Assembly: GCA_014730285.1 (NCBI GenBank)
Contig: WJIM01000243.1
Coordinates: 1 to 16,682 of the forward strand
Direction: 5' to 3'
DNA from: Candidatus Zixiibacteriota bacterium
GTDB lineage: Bacteria; Zixibacteria; MSB-5A5; JAABVY01
Length of the DNA: 16,682 bases
The position numbers and the translations under genes are program-made. Numbering within the stretch: the first letter of the stretch is position 1; each line of letters opens with the position of its first letter. The notes beneath the pieces are model-generated. The model saw only the letters and a list, made by a program, of their open reading frames with translations, searched no databases and was not told the origin of the DNA. Below are positions 1-6,845 of this stretch, piece by piece.

Positions 1-12
1 ACGGTAAATGCA

Positions 13-37
13 TGTCAAATCTCTGCGAGATTTGACA
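13..37. repeat. Perfect inverted repeat (11-bp hairpin)
   Basis: TGTCAAATCTC (13-23), a 3-nt loop, then its exact reverse complement (27-37). No T-run follows on either strand, so it is not an obvious Rho-independent terminator. A partial echo of the same sequence (GTCAAAT, then a short AGATCT-like stretch) lies at about 50-67. It lies downstream of the minus-strand aminotransferase and could be an RNA 3'-end hairpin or a protein site; its function is unknown. Confidence 0.5.
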
Positions 38-75
38 GTTTATCATCCGTCAAATGTCACAGATCTTTAGGTGCA

Positions 76-140
76 GTAGGGCAGGTTCCCTGTGAACCTG
101 CCGACCATAAATAGGCAGGAGCACAGGGCTCCTGCCCTAC
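76..140. repeat. REP-like double-hairpin intergenic repeat
   Basis: The ends GTAGGGCAGG (76-85) and CCTGCCCTAC (131-140) are perfect reverse complements. Inside are two 9-bp hairpins: GGCAGGTTC (80-88) with 94-102, loop CCTGT, and GGCAGGAGC (114-122) with 128-136, loop ACAGG. The two loops are themselves complementary. The block is nearly palindromic as a whole, as in paired REP (BIME-type) elements. It sits just 3' of the minus-strand aminotransferase stop, where such repeats often cap mRNAs. No T-run follows. A transcript could form a kissing-loop; whether it does is inference. Confidence 0.6.
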
Positions 141-155
141 ATATTGTTTCTAATA

Positions 156-1700
156 TTACTCGGCGTCTTTGAGAGATTTTTCCAGTGCGGTCAGGACTTC
201 CCGAACCTCGTCGCTTTCGATTACAAGAGGCGGCATCCAGCGCATAGTCGGCCCTGTAGAGAGGGAGGAATGGGCGCCATATTTTTTCATGCCTTCCTGC
301 ACCTTTGCCATATTTTCCTGGCTGTCGAAATCGATACCGATCATCAAACCGGCAGTTCGGAATCCTTTAAGTATTGGCGATTTTATCTTTTCAAGTCCGG
401 CGGCGAATTCTTTCGAGCGTTTAGCCGCCAGCCCGGGCAGATTTAAGGTACGCATTTGACGGGTAGCGATCAGCGCCGCCACCATTGCCATGGGATTGCC
501 GCCGAAAGTGGAGCCGTCCATACCCCCATACATCTTCTCAGAAATCTTTGCCTTGGTCACCACGGCCGTTACCGGATAGCCGCCGCCGAATGATTTACCG
601 ATTGTCATAATATCCGGGCTGATACCGTAAACATGGCTGGCGAACCATTGACCCTCGTCTTCAGCTACTCGTCCGAATCCGGTCTGAACTTCATCGGCAA
701 TCATGACAGCGTCATATTTATCGCACAGCTCTCTTAAGCCGTGGGCAAATTCCTGCGTAGCGGGATTGATCCCGGCTTCCTCGCCCTGAATCAATTCCAA
801 AATTACGGATTTGGCCTCGCCTGAAGAGAGATATTTTTCGACCGCGTCAAGATTGCCAAAGGGTGCGAAATGTACCCATGATTCGTTATGCAGGCCGAAT
901 GGCTCGCGGTATTTTTTATTATAGGTAACCGCCACCGCGCCGTGAGTGCGCCCGTGGAAGCCGTTTTCGAATGCGACCACGCCGGTATGGCCGGTGTAAG
1001 CCTTGGCGATTTTGATAGATTTATCAACCGCCTCACCGCCCGAGTTCTGCCAGTAGAAATGAGTCAGGCCTTCCGGCATCATGCCCTTGATCTCTCTAAG
1101 AAAGCGTGTCCGTGCCACCTGAATCCGGTCCTCTTTCTGCGAAATGAGAAGATTGGCCTGGTTATAAAGGCCGCGGGCGATTTCCGGATTGGCATTGCCG
1201 AGATTGGTTGCACTGTAATTGCTGTCGAGATCGATATACGTTTTGCCCTTTGAATCCCAGATTCTGGCGCCCTTACCGCGCACCGGAAGGAGATCATCCT
1301 CGAGATGCGATACGGGGATTTTATATTTTTTGTGCATGGCCACGACTTCCTCGGTGGAAATCTCGGATTCATAAAAAAGCCTGACAGCCTGTCCAAGCTG
1401 CTCCTGATTTAGCTCAGTCGCCAGGATATCGGCAACTGCTGTGCCCTCGCCAGCGGTCATCGGCTCATCGAGTTCATGTCCCTTTATTTCGGATTTGCAT
1501 TTGTCGCTTAAAAATTTGGCTTTGTCATTCTTTTCGATGATAATACCGATTACCTCTTCAACCCGTCCCATTGTGGCATTTGTCCTTTCCGGGTTTTTCA
1601 TCGGATTATAGATTATCATTTCTTTTAAGGCCTCGCGAGGATCGAGCTTTTCGATTTCTACTGCGGCCTCTGCTGTTATTTCATGATCTGGGGGATTCAT
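156..1700 (-). CDS. Class III PLP-dependent aminotransferase with N-terminal extension
   Basis: Cytoplasmic fold-type I aminotransferase of the ornithine/acetylornithine/4-aminobutyrate family, which moves a (usually terminal) amino group from a diamine or omega-amino acid to a 2-oxoacid. Seen: a glycine-rich PLP phosphate site SGGEAVDKS (220-228), GFHGRTHGA (247-255), the Asp motif ADEVQTGFGR (335-344, D336 for the pyridine nitrogen), the PLP-Schiff-base lysine K369 in TIGKSFGGGYP, and a STFGGNP motif. At 514 residues it is about 100 longer than ArgD/GabT. The catalytic core starts near residue 135, leaving about 130 mostly helical, charged residues that I do not recognise. The start ATG has AAGGAG (plus-strand 1709-1714) 8 nt upstream. 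It stands alone and divergent from the M20 gene, with no pathway neighbours, so the substrate cannot be named. Family is near certain; specificity is unknown. Confidence 0.93.
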   Translation of the reverse strand: MNPPDHEITAEAAVEIEKLDPREALKEMIIYNPMKNPERTNATMGRVEEVIGIIIEKNDKAKFLSDKCKSEIKGHELDEPMTAGEGTAVADILATELNQEQLGQAVRLFYESEISTEEVVAMHKKYKIPVSHLEDDLLPVRGKGARIWDSKGKTYIDLDSNYSATNLGNANPEIARGLYNQANLLISQKEDRIQVARTRFLREIKGMMPEGLTHFYWQNSGGEAVDKSIKIAKAYTGHTGVVAFENGFHGRTHGAVAVTYNKKYREPFGLHNESWVHFAPFGNLDAVEKYLSSGEAKSVILELIQGEEAGINPATQEFAHGLRELCDKYDAVMIADEVQTGFGRVAEDEGQWFASHVYGISPDIMTIGKSFGGGYPVTAVVTKAKISEKMYGGMDGSTFGGNPMAMVAALIATRQMRTLNLPGLAAKRSKEFAAGLEKIKSPILKGFRTAGLMIGIDFDSQENMAKVQEGMKKYGAHSSLSTGPTMRWMPPLVIESDEVREVLTALEKSLKDAE

Positions 1701-2114
1701 TTCGTGATCTCCTTTTTATCGGATACAATAGGGCCGAACGGTTTGAAAAAACCATTGCCCTGCGAAAAGACTTCCGTGTTCAGACTGCCTGTGAAGGCCG
1801 GGTATTAATATGAACAAGTGCCTGATAGCTGATGCAGGATCATGAGGCAAAAAAACGGCTTAATTGCCCAAACAGCCCTTTTTCGTATCCAGATGATTAT
1901 TTTCGTCATACCGATTCTTGTAACATATAATTATATAACAATATTTGATTGAAAAATCAATTGGTCATATAAAAAAGTAAGTTGTGTTCAAAGGTCTTGC
2001 CATCTGAGAAAAATATTATATTTTTGCGAAATTATATTGTCGAAGAAGTTTGACATTGTGCGATATATAATATATATGGGAATTTGCTGATTGAGAAAGC
2101 AGGCTGGAGCACAA
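1701..2114. other. Divergent AT-rich intergenic region
   Basis: Spacer between the divergently transcribed aminotransferase and M20 genes. The part next to the aminotransferase holds its Shine-Dalgarno. From about 1915 it becomes strongly AT-rich, with a small hairpin (1945-1960, TTGATT/AATCAA) and an AT palindrome (2009-2025, AAAAATAT / ATATTTTT). The promoter for the plus-strand operon is near 2050-2078. I see no further gene. Confidence 0.6.
2050..2078 (+). promoter_or_regulatory. Predicted sigma70-type promoter for the M20-alr operon
   Basis: A perfect -35 TTGACA (2050-2055) is followed after 17 nt by TATATG (2073-2078, 4/6 to TATAAT) in a run of alternating T and A. A nicer TATAAT at 2066-2071 is only 10 nt from the -35 and cannot be its partner. 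Initiation near 2085 would give a leader of about 30 nt. Confidence 0.5.
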
Positions 2115-3257
2115 ATGGAAATAAAACTGGACGAGCTGCTGGAATTGAGGAAGACATTGCATCGCAATGCGGAGCTTTCCGGCAGGGAAGAAAGGACAGC
2201 AAGCCTCGTTAAGGATTACCTTGGCAAATATCTTCCCGACCAGATTGTTGACGGCATCGGCGGGTATGGCATCGGCGCTGTGTATCAGGGAAAATCCGAG
2301 GGGCCGACTGTATTGATCCGCTGCGATCTGGATGCTCTTCCAATTCCTGAATCCATCGAGCTCGAATATGCTTCTGAAACCGATGGTGTTTCGCATAAAT
2401 GCGGTCATGACGGCCATATGACTATCGTTTCCGGGCTGGCTCAGATTCTGCATAATAATCGCCCCGATAAGGGCAGAGTGGTGCTATTGTATCAGCCGGG
2501 CGAGGAGGTTGGCAAGGGCGCTCAATGGGTGCTGGATGATGAGAAATTTTCGCAGATTGCCCCCGACTATGTTTTCGCCTTGCATAATCTCCCCGGCTTT
2601 CCTCTGGGGCAGGTCGTATACCGTGAAGGTGTTTTTGCTTCTGCTTCGAAGGGATTGATCGTGGAGCTTTTGGGGGAGACCTCGCATGCCGCCGAACCGC
2701 AGAAAGGGAAAAGCCCGGCTATGGCTGTGGCCCAGCTTATCAATGGTTTCAGCGCAATAACCCAGTTTCATTCCGCCCTGCATGAGGCCGCCCAGGTAAC
2801 TGTGATAAGCGCTCGTGTGGGAGAGAGGGCTTTCGGAACCTCGCCGGGATTTGGTACAGTCATGGCTACCCTGAGGTCGCATACGGATGAGGTTATGGAC
2901 AGGATTTCGGCCAAATGCGAGGATATGGTCAGGGGACTTTGTGAAAGCTGGAATCTGGATACGAAGATAAGCTGGGATGAGATATTTCCCTCGACTACAA
3001 ATGACAGCAAAATGGTCAGACTGATTATGAATATAGCGGATGATCTTGGTCTGGATAAATTCGAACAGCCGATACCTTTTCCATGGTCTGAGGATTTCGG
3101 AAATTTCACCGATAGATATAAAGGAGCCTTGTTTGGCCTGGGAGCGGGTGAAAGCCAACCAGCCTTGCATCATCCTACGTATGATTTTCCGGACGATTTG
3201 ATCGTTACAGGTGTAAAAATATTTGAGGAGATTATAAAAAGATTATTGATGAAATGA
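2115..3257 (+). CDS. M20-family amidohydrolase / peptidase (M20D-like)
   Basis: Predicted cytoplasmic di-zinc (or Mn) hydrolase of the M20D group (hippurate, N-acyl- or IAA-amino-acid hydrolases), cleaving an amide between an acyl group and an amino acid. I chose the ATG at 2115 (380 residues) because GGAG (2106-2109) lies 5 nt upstream; an in-frame TTG at 2091 would add 8 residues but has no comparable ribosome site. Seen: RCDLDALP (69-76), HKCGHDGH (94-101) with the metal-ligand Cys96 and His98 typical of M20D, the QPGEE motif (127-131, catalytic E130 and ligand E131), His157 in ALHN, His191 in TSHAAEP at the start of the dimerisation domain, and a C-terminal LHHPTYDFPDD. No signal peptide. 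It overlaps the racemase-family gene by the ATGA junction, so the two are probably made in fixed ratio, perhaps in amino-acid salvage. The acyl substrate cannot be read from sequence. Confidence 0.9.
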   Translation: MEIKLDELLELRKTLHRNAELSGREERTASLVKDYLGKYLPDQIVDGIGGYGIGAVYQGKSEGPTVLIRCDLDALPIPESIELEYASETDGVSHKCGHDGHMTIVSGLAQILHNNRPDKGRVVLLYQPGEEVGKGAQWVLDDEKFSQIAPDYVFALHNLPGFPLGQVVYREGVFASASKGLIVELLGETSHAAEPQKGKSPAMAVAQLINGFSAITQFHSALHEAAQVTVISARVGERAFGTSPGFGTVMATLRSHTDEVMDRISAKCEDMVRGLCESWNLDTKISWDEIFPSTTNDSKMVRLIMNIADDLGLDKFEQPIPFPWSEDFGNFTDRYKGALFGLGAGESQPALHHPTYDFPDDLIVTGVKIFEEIIKRLLMK

Positions 3258-4468
3258 GTTACATATCGCCGACTTTGCCGGAAGAAAAGAAGCGCGAGAT
3301 ATCATTTCATACATCGCGCATCGAATTGAGTTTATCGGCCCTGAAGAAGAACATTAAGTTTCTTCAAAAGATAATAGGGCCTCGTACGATATTCTCATCT
3401 GTGATCAAGGGCAATGCCTACGGCCATAATATACGCACATTCGTGCCGATGGCGGAAAAGTGCGGCATACGGCATTTCTCCGTCTTTAGCGCGTATGAGG
3501 GGCTGATTGCAAAGCAAAGCCTGACCCAGGACAGTCATATAATGGTTATGGGGGATTTATGCGCCAGCGCTCTGGAATGGGCTATTGAGAATGAAATTTC
3601 GTTTTATGTCTTCACGGTGGGATGGCTTGAGAAAACGGTAAAGGCGGCAAAAAAGGTCGGAAGGCCCGCCCTGGTCCATCTCGAAGTCGAAACCGGCATG
3701 TACCGTACAGGGCTTAATGAAAAGGAGCTCGATCGCGCGATCAGAATAATTAAATCAAATCCGGAATACCTGATCGTGGAAGGTGTCTGCACTCATTATG
3801 CCGGCGCTGAGAGCATCAGCAACTATGTTCGAGTTCAGGACCAGATTCACAGGTTCAAGGAAACCGCACTCGATTTGGCCAGAAAAGGTCTTAAAATCAG
3901 ATTGTGGCACACCGCATGTTCATCGGCAGCATTAAGATACCCCGATACCCGTATGGATCTGGTCAGGCTTGGAATCGCCCATTATGGTTTCTGGCCCAAT
4001 AAAGAAACCCAGATGCATTACTTTATGCATAACGGCGCTCCGCCCAATAAAAAACAGATCGATCCATTGAAGCGTGTATTGACCTGGAAAAGCCGGATCA
4101 TGAATATCAAGGATGTTGGCAAGGGTGAATTTGTCGGCTATGGTAACTCCTATATGACTGCCAGAAAGCAAAAAATCGCTTCTGTGCCGATCGGCTATTT
4201 TCATGGATTCGCCCGTCAGCTCAGCAATCGCGGCTATGTTCTTATACAGGGACGGCGCGCCCTGGTGGTCGGTATTGTCAATATGAATATGATGATGGTC
4301 GATGTAACAGATTTTCCCGAGGTCAATATCGGGGATGAAGTCGTAATCATCGGTTCTCAGAAAAAGCAGCAGATTACAGTCGGATCGTTCAGCGATATGA
4401 CGCAGTTTTTGAATTACGAAATTCTGGTCAGGCTTCCCGAAGAAATTCCCCGCGTCGTAGTACCCTGA
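3254..4468 (+). CDS. alr: Alanine racemase family protein (fold-type III PLP enzyme)
   Basis: PLP enzyme expected to interconvert L- and D-alanine (or another amino acid), supplying D-amino acids for peptidoglycan. Seen: the PLP lysine K52 in IKGNAYGHN (canonical VKANAYGHG), ETGMYRTGL matching the GMgRxG arginine motif, HTACSSAALRYPD and MDLVRLGIAHYG (canonical HxANSAA and VRPGIxLYG), and the second catalytic tyrosine Y296 in VGYGNSY. The usual GYADG is GYFHG here, and the substrate-channel segment GRxCMDQ reads GIVNMNM, so the usual Asp is Asn. The 404 residues exceed the typical 360-390, with an insertion-like MHYFMHNGAPPNKK segment and a charged N-terminal tail. The start codon overlaps the M20 stop (ATGA), arguing for translational coupling. 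Family is firm; alanine specificity is less certain because of the substitutions. Confidence 0.85.
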   Translation: MSYISPTLPEEKKREISFHTSRIELSLSALKKNIKFLQKIIGPRTIFSSVIKGNAYGHNIRTFVPMAEKCGIRHFSVFSAYEGLIAKQSLTQDSHIMVMGDLCASALEWAIENEISFYVFTVGWLEKTVKAAKKVGRPALVHLEVETGMYRTGLNEKELDRAIRIIKSNPEYLIVEGVCTHYAGAESISNYVRVQDQIHRFKETALDLARKGLKIRLWHTACSSAALRYPDTRMDLVRLGIAHYGFWPNKETQMHYFMHNGAPPNKKQIDPLKRVLTWKSRIMNIKDVGKGEFVGYGNSYMTARKQKIASVPIGYFHGFARQLSNRGYVLIQGRRALVVGIVNMNMMMVDVTDFPEVNIGDEVVIIGSQKKQQITVGSFSDMTQFLNYEILVRLPEEIPRVVVP

Positions 4469-4504
4469 TATTACAAAATATCTATTAAAAATAGTAAATA
4501 ATGA

Positions 4505-4533
4505 TTGACATAATGTACGGTAAACATTACATT
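4505..4533 (+). promoter_or_regulatory. Promoter of the XRE/membrane-protein operon
   Basis: Perfect -35 TTGACA (4505-4510), a 17-nt spacer, and -10 TACATT (4528-4533, 4/6). Expected initiation near 4540 leaves only about 15 nt before the ATG at 4556, which has no clear Shine-Dalgarno, so the XRE message would have a very short leader. Confidence 0.6.
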
Positions 4534-4544
4534 ATGTAATGTAA
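4511..4544. promoter_or_regulatory. Probable XRE operator: two inverted repeats over the promoter
   Basis: TTACATTA-TG-TAATGTAA (4527-4544) is a perfect 8-bp-arm inverted repeat covering the -10 and start site. A second pair with the same half-site, TAATGT (4511-4516) and ACATTA (4524-4529), fills the -35/-10 spacer. The four TAATGT half-sites at a promoter directly upstream of an XRE gene fit an autorepressor operator. The symmetry is directly visible; binding by the adjacent protein is inference. Confidence 0.65.
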
Positions 4545-4555
4545 GAATTACAATT

Positions 4556-4765
4556 ATGAGTGAACTGATTAATCATATCAAGCAACACCGGGCACGTCTG
4601 GATTTAACCCAGGAAGCGCTTGCCCAAAAGGTTGGGGTCAGACGTCAGACCATAATATCGATAGAAAAGGGCAAATATGCTCCCTCTGCGCTGCTGGCCT
4701 TTAGGATCGCTAAGGTGCTTGGTATGAAAGTGGAAGAGCTGTTTGAACTCAAAGAGGAGGTTTAG
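4556..4765 (+). CDS. Small XRE-family (HTH_3) transcriptional regulator
   Basis: A 69-residue DNA-binding protein that is essentially one Cro/C1-type helix-turn-helix. The HTH runs about residues 5-60: LTQEALAQKVGVRRQTIISIE carries the two HTH helices, followed by KGKYAPSALLAFRIAKVLG and the closing VEELFEL that typify YozG-like regulators. There is no sensor or dimerisation domain beyond the fold. Palindromic sites overlap its promoter, so it probably represses its own operon. The next gene begins 3 nt after its stop, and that gene's ribosome site lies inside the last codons here, so they are co-translated. Pairs of this XRE type with a small membrane protein recur in bacteria; the signal is generally unknown. 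Confidence 0.9.
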   Translation: MSELINHIKQHRARLDLTQEALAQKVGVRRQTIISIEKGKYAPSALLAFRIAKVLGMKVEELFELKEEV

Positions 4766-4768
4766 TAT

Positions 4769-4990
4769 ATGAAATCGGAGATGGACGTTCTTAGTATGGA
4801 TGAAAGACAGCGTCTATGCTGGCTTTTGGCCAACCGAGTGACATTAATGATTGTCGGACTGGTATGGCTGGGAATGATTGTCTGGCATTTGATCGATAAG
4901 CGAATTCCGTATTTCCTGATTATCATGGTGCCTGTTTTTGCGATGATCCGATTTGCAATGTATCATATTTTCGCCGCCAAGTTAAATTAA
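4769..4990 (+). CDS. Small two-helix membrane protein, partner of the XRE regulator
   Basis: A 73-residue protein with a hydrophilic, acidic N-terminus (about residues 1-20) and two hydrophobic segments, roughly 24-41 (VTLMIVGLVWLGMIVW) and 47-65 (PYFLIIMVPVFAMIRFAMY), separated by a short charged hairpin HLIDKRI. It is therefore an inner-membrane helical hairpin. GGAGG (4756-4760) lies 8 nt upstream of the ATG. I do not recognise a named family. The operon with an XRE gene suggests, but does not show, that it is the regulator's main target or modulates it at the membrane. Confidence 0.8.
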   Translation: MKSEMDVLSMDERQRLCWLLANRVTLMIVGLVWLGMIVWHLIDKRIPYFLIIMVPVFAMIRFAMYHIFAAKLN

Positions 4991-5020
4991 CACCTGAATG
5001 CAATACCAGTTTAAATGTTG

Positions 5021-5047
5021 TTGACTTTCCTGCTTCTTTGCTACACT
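5021..5047 (+). promoter_or_regulatory. Possible promoter for the 2H-phosphoesterase/prs operon
   Basis: TTGACT (5021-5026) and an extended -10, TG-C-TACACT (5039-5047), with a short 15-nt spacer (16 if the -35 is read one base earlier). It lies inside the sequence that would encode the N-terminus if an upstream ATG at 5015 were used, which favours the later start at 5090. Confidence 0.35.
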
Positions 5048-5089
5048 TTTTTAAATAATAAATCCGAAATAAATAGAGAACAATTTTTT

Positions 5090-5629
5090 ATGTATGGCAT
5101 AGTATCGGAACTGCCGGAACCGTATTATCAGATTGTCGAGGATATCTGGGATGAGCTCGAGCGGAAATGCGGATTGAGCGGTATCAATGAGGCGTCCATT
5201 CCGCATTTTTCATGGCATGTTGCGAAGCAGTACGATGTCGACAAATCCTCAGAGATTATAGAGAAACTGGCGTCGGATGTATCCCCTTTCAGAGTGCGCA
5301 CCGCCGGAATTGCGGTTTTCACAGGCGAAAGTCCGATTATTCAGATTCCCATTGTCAGAACCAGGGAGATCAACAGCCTGCACGACAGAATCTGGGAGGC
5401 AATAAATCCGGCAGCAGTGGATATAGTCCAGAATTTCAATTCCGAATACTGGATTCCGCATATTTCGCTGGCTTATCCGGATGTGAACAGGGATAACCTG
5501 AATTGCGCCATGCAGCTTCTGGCATTTCGTGATTTTAGATGGCATTTCAATGTCAATTCATTTTCACTAATAGGAAGCAGTATTGACCGTGATGCCGATA
5601 GGCTTTTTAAAATCAGATTTGGGAAGTAA
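5090..5629 (+). CDS. 2H phosphoesterase superfamily protein (LigT / 2'-5' RNA ligase-like)
   Basis: A predicted cytoplasmic 2H-fold phosphodiesterase. The superfamily acts on 2',3'- or 2',5'-phosphodiester bonds in RNA or cyclic nucleotides. From the ATG at 5090 the protein has 179 residues, normal for the family. The two defining HxS motifs are H39-F-S41 (PHFSWHV) and H124-I-S126 (IPHISLAYP), 85 residues apart as expected, within an alternating strand/helix pattern. The frame stays open to an ATG at 5015, but those 25 residues (MLLTFLLLCYTF...) overlap a promoter-like sequence and lie outside the fold, so I prefer 5090. That start has no strong Shine-Dalgarno. prs follows after 19 nt, suggesting one transcript. 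The natural substrate is unknown. Confidence 0.8.
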   Translation: MYGIVSELPEPYYQIVEDIWDELERKCGLSGINEASIPHFSWHVAKQYDVDKSSEIIEKLASDVSPFRVRTAGIAVFTGESPIIQIPIVRTREINSLHDRIWEAINPAAVDIVQNFNSEYWIPHISLAYPDVNRDNLNCAMQLLAFRDFRWHFNVNSFSLIGSSIDRDADRLFKIRFGK

Positions 5630-5648
5630 AAAAGACGGGAGAGCATAA

Positions 5649-6596
5649 ATGGACAGTGATGATTTGATGATATTTTCCGGTTCTGCCAGTGTCAAGCTGA
5701 CCAAAAAGATTTGCGATTACCTGGGCACAAGGCCTGCCCGCAGCGAAGTCTTTAAATTTTCCGAGGGGAACACATTCGTAAGAGTTCTCGAAAATGTTCG
5801 CGGACGGGAAGTGTATCTGGTGCAGTCGACAGTATTTCCTTCCAATGATGCTTTTATGGAGCTTCTGTTCTGGATCGACGCCCTGAGCCGCGCCAGCGCT
5901 GATTCGGTAACATTGATAATGCCGTATTTCAGTTATGCCAAAGGCGACAAGAAGGATGAGCCGCGTGTGTCGATCCGCGCCCGTGTATGTGCCGATGCGA
6001 TTGAGGCGGCCGGTGCGGATCGTGTAGTGGCAATGGATCTTCATGCCCCGCAGATACAGGGCTTCTTCCGTGTGCCGGTTGACAACCTTTATGCCCTGCC
6101 CGTTCTTTGCGAGCGGATAGAGGAATTGAAACTTGAAAATATTGTGGTCGTGTCACCCGATACCGGCTTTGCCAATCAGGCCAGAAGATATGCCTCGAAA
6201 CTTAATTCCTCGGTTGCCATCGCCGATAAGCGCCGTACCGCTCATGACGAGAAAGCCGAGATTATGGAGGTTATCGGAGATGTGAAGGGCAAGACGGCTG
6301 TTGTGGTTGACGATTTTACGATTTCGGGCGGCACTTTGGTCGATGTGGCACGCAAGCTGGAGGATATGGGTGCGCATGACATCTATGCCATGGTAACTCA
6401 TGGGGTTTTCGGTGAAGGCTCAATGGAAAAGGTCGACAACAGCCCGATTAAAAAGCTGATCGTAACCGACACCGTGGAAAATCAGCCGGTTGAATTATCT
6501 TCAAAAGTAGAGGTCGTCTCAGCGGCGCCGCTTTTCGGTGAAGCCATAAAACGAATTCATGACAAGGACAGCATCAGCTCGATGTTCAGGGTTTAG
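5649..6596 (+). CDS. prs: Ribose-phosphate pyrophosphokinase (PRPP synthetase), divergent
   Basis: Transfers pyrophosphate from ATP to ribose 5-phosphate to make PRPP, the precursor of purines, pyrimidines, NAD, histidine and tryptophan. The 315 residues match the class I length. Seen: IFSGSAS (8-14), FSEGN (37-41, usually FSDGE), ENVRG (48-52), PSNDAFMELL (64-73), DLHAPQIQGFF (130-140, metal-binding H132), the catalytic-loop DKRR (193-196), and the ribose-5-phosphate loop VVVDDFTISGGTL (218-230). Departures: the adenine/ATP segment YARQDRK reads YAKGDKK (96-102), and the usual SPDxGG reads SPDTGFAN (169-176). All key acidic and His/Lys residues remain, so activity is likely, perhaps with altered nucleotide preference or regulation. 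GGGAGAG (5637-5643) lies 5 nt before the ATG. Downstream trpB uses PRPP-derived precursors but is a separate unit. Confidence 0.88.
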   Translation: MDSDDLMIFSGSASVKLTKKICDYLGTRPARSEVFKFSEGNTFVRVLENVRGREVYLVQSTVFPSNDAFMELLFWIDALSRASADSVTLIMPYFSYAKGDKKDEPRVSIRARVCADAIEAAGADRVVAMDLHAPQIQGFFRVPVDNLYALPVLCERIEELKLENIVVVSPDTGFANQARRYASKLNSSVAIADKRRTAHDEKAEIMEVIGDVKGKTAVVVDDFTISGGTLVDVARKLEDMGAHDIYAMVTHGVFGEGSMEKVDNSPIKKLIVTDTVENQPVELSSKVEVVSAAPLFGEAIKRIHDKDSISSMFRV

Positions 6597-6615
6597 TAAG
6601 CCTTGTCATTGCAAA

Positions 6616-6836
6616 GACTGTTGAAAAAGTTCGGGGGCAAAGATATGTCATTCTGAGCGCAGTCTTCAGTCCATCAGTGGGCGGATTTACAATCGCTGCG
6701 TTCCCTCAGAATGATAGATAAAATAGATTTCCTCATAAACAGTAGCTGTCAATATCCCCAAAGAGGTTTGGGTGGTCTCCAAAGCTTAGTGTATTTCATT
6801 CTCACAAAAACTTTTTGACATATTCCCCCGACAGTC
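6616..6836. repeat. Degenerate MITE-like inverted-repeat element
   Basis: The spacer after prs is bounded by imperfect inverted ends sharing several words. GACTGT (6616-6621) opposes ACAGTC (6831-6836); CGGGGG (6632-6637) opposes CCCCCG (6825-6830); ATATGTCA (6643-6650) opposes TGACATAT (6816-6823); AAAAAGTT (6624-6631) opposes AACTTTTT near 6809-6816, in shifted order. Inside is a strong stem: TCATTCTGAG (6648-6657) with CTCAGAATGA (6705-6714), continued by CGCAG/CTGCG (6658-6662/6696-6700) around a 4-nt bulge. No ORF lies within. TCATTCTGAG is a word I associate with dispersed intergenic repeats in many bacteria. No target-site duplication could be confirmed. Confidence 0.45.
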
Positions 6837-6844
6837 GTCATAAG
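6815..6844 (+). promoter_or_regulatory. Candidate promoter of the receptor gene
   Basis: Perfect -35 TTGACA (6815-6820), an 18-nt spacer and CATAAG (6839-6844, 4/6). Transcription would begin near 6850, at the foot of the first hairpin of the structured leader. The -35 lies in the right end of the inverted-repeat element. Confidence 0.4.
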
Positions 6845-6845
6845 A

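Noticed and set aside
803..1396. Overlapping open frames opposite or within the aminotransferase, and similar frames inside prs, the receptor and the regulator
   Set aside because: No ribosome sites, no recognisable domains, and full overlap with genes having clear family motifs; they are coding shadows.
1840..1870. Terminator-like GGCT/AGCC with T-runs on both sides
   Set aside because: Only four base pairs with a long loop; too weak, and both neighbouring genes start here rather than end.
2009..2025. Perfect AAAAATAT-T-ATATTTTT palindrome as a regulatory site
   Set aside because: It is low-complexity A/T sequence in a very AT-rich spacer, so the symmetry has little weight; mentioned only as part of the region.
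2091..2114. TTG start for the M20 gene at 2091
   Set aside because: It adds eight residues outside the fold, has no ribosome site, and the ATG at 2115 has GGAG 5 nt upstream.
5015..5089. Longer 2H phosphoesterase beginning MLLTFLLLCYTF, as a signal peptide or membrane anchor
   Set aside because: The stretch overlaps a promoter-like sequence, there is no ribosome site for 5015, and the 2H fold begins at the ATG at 5090.
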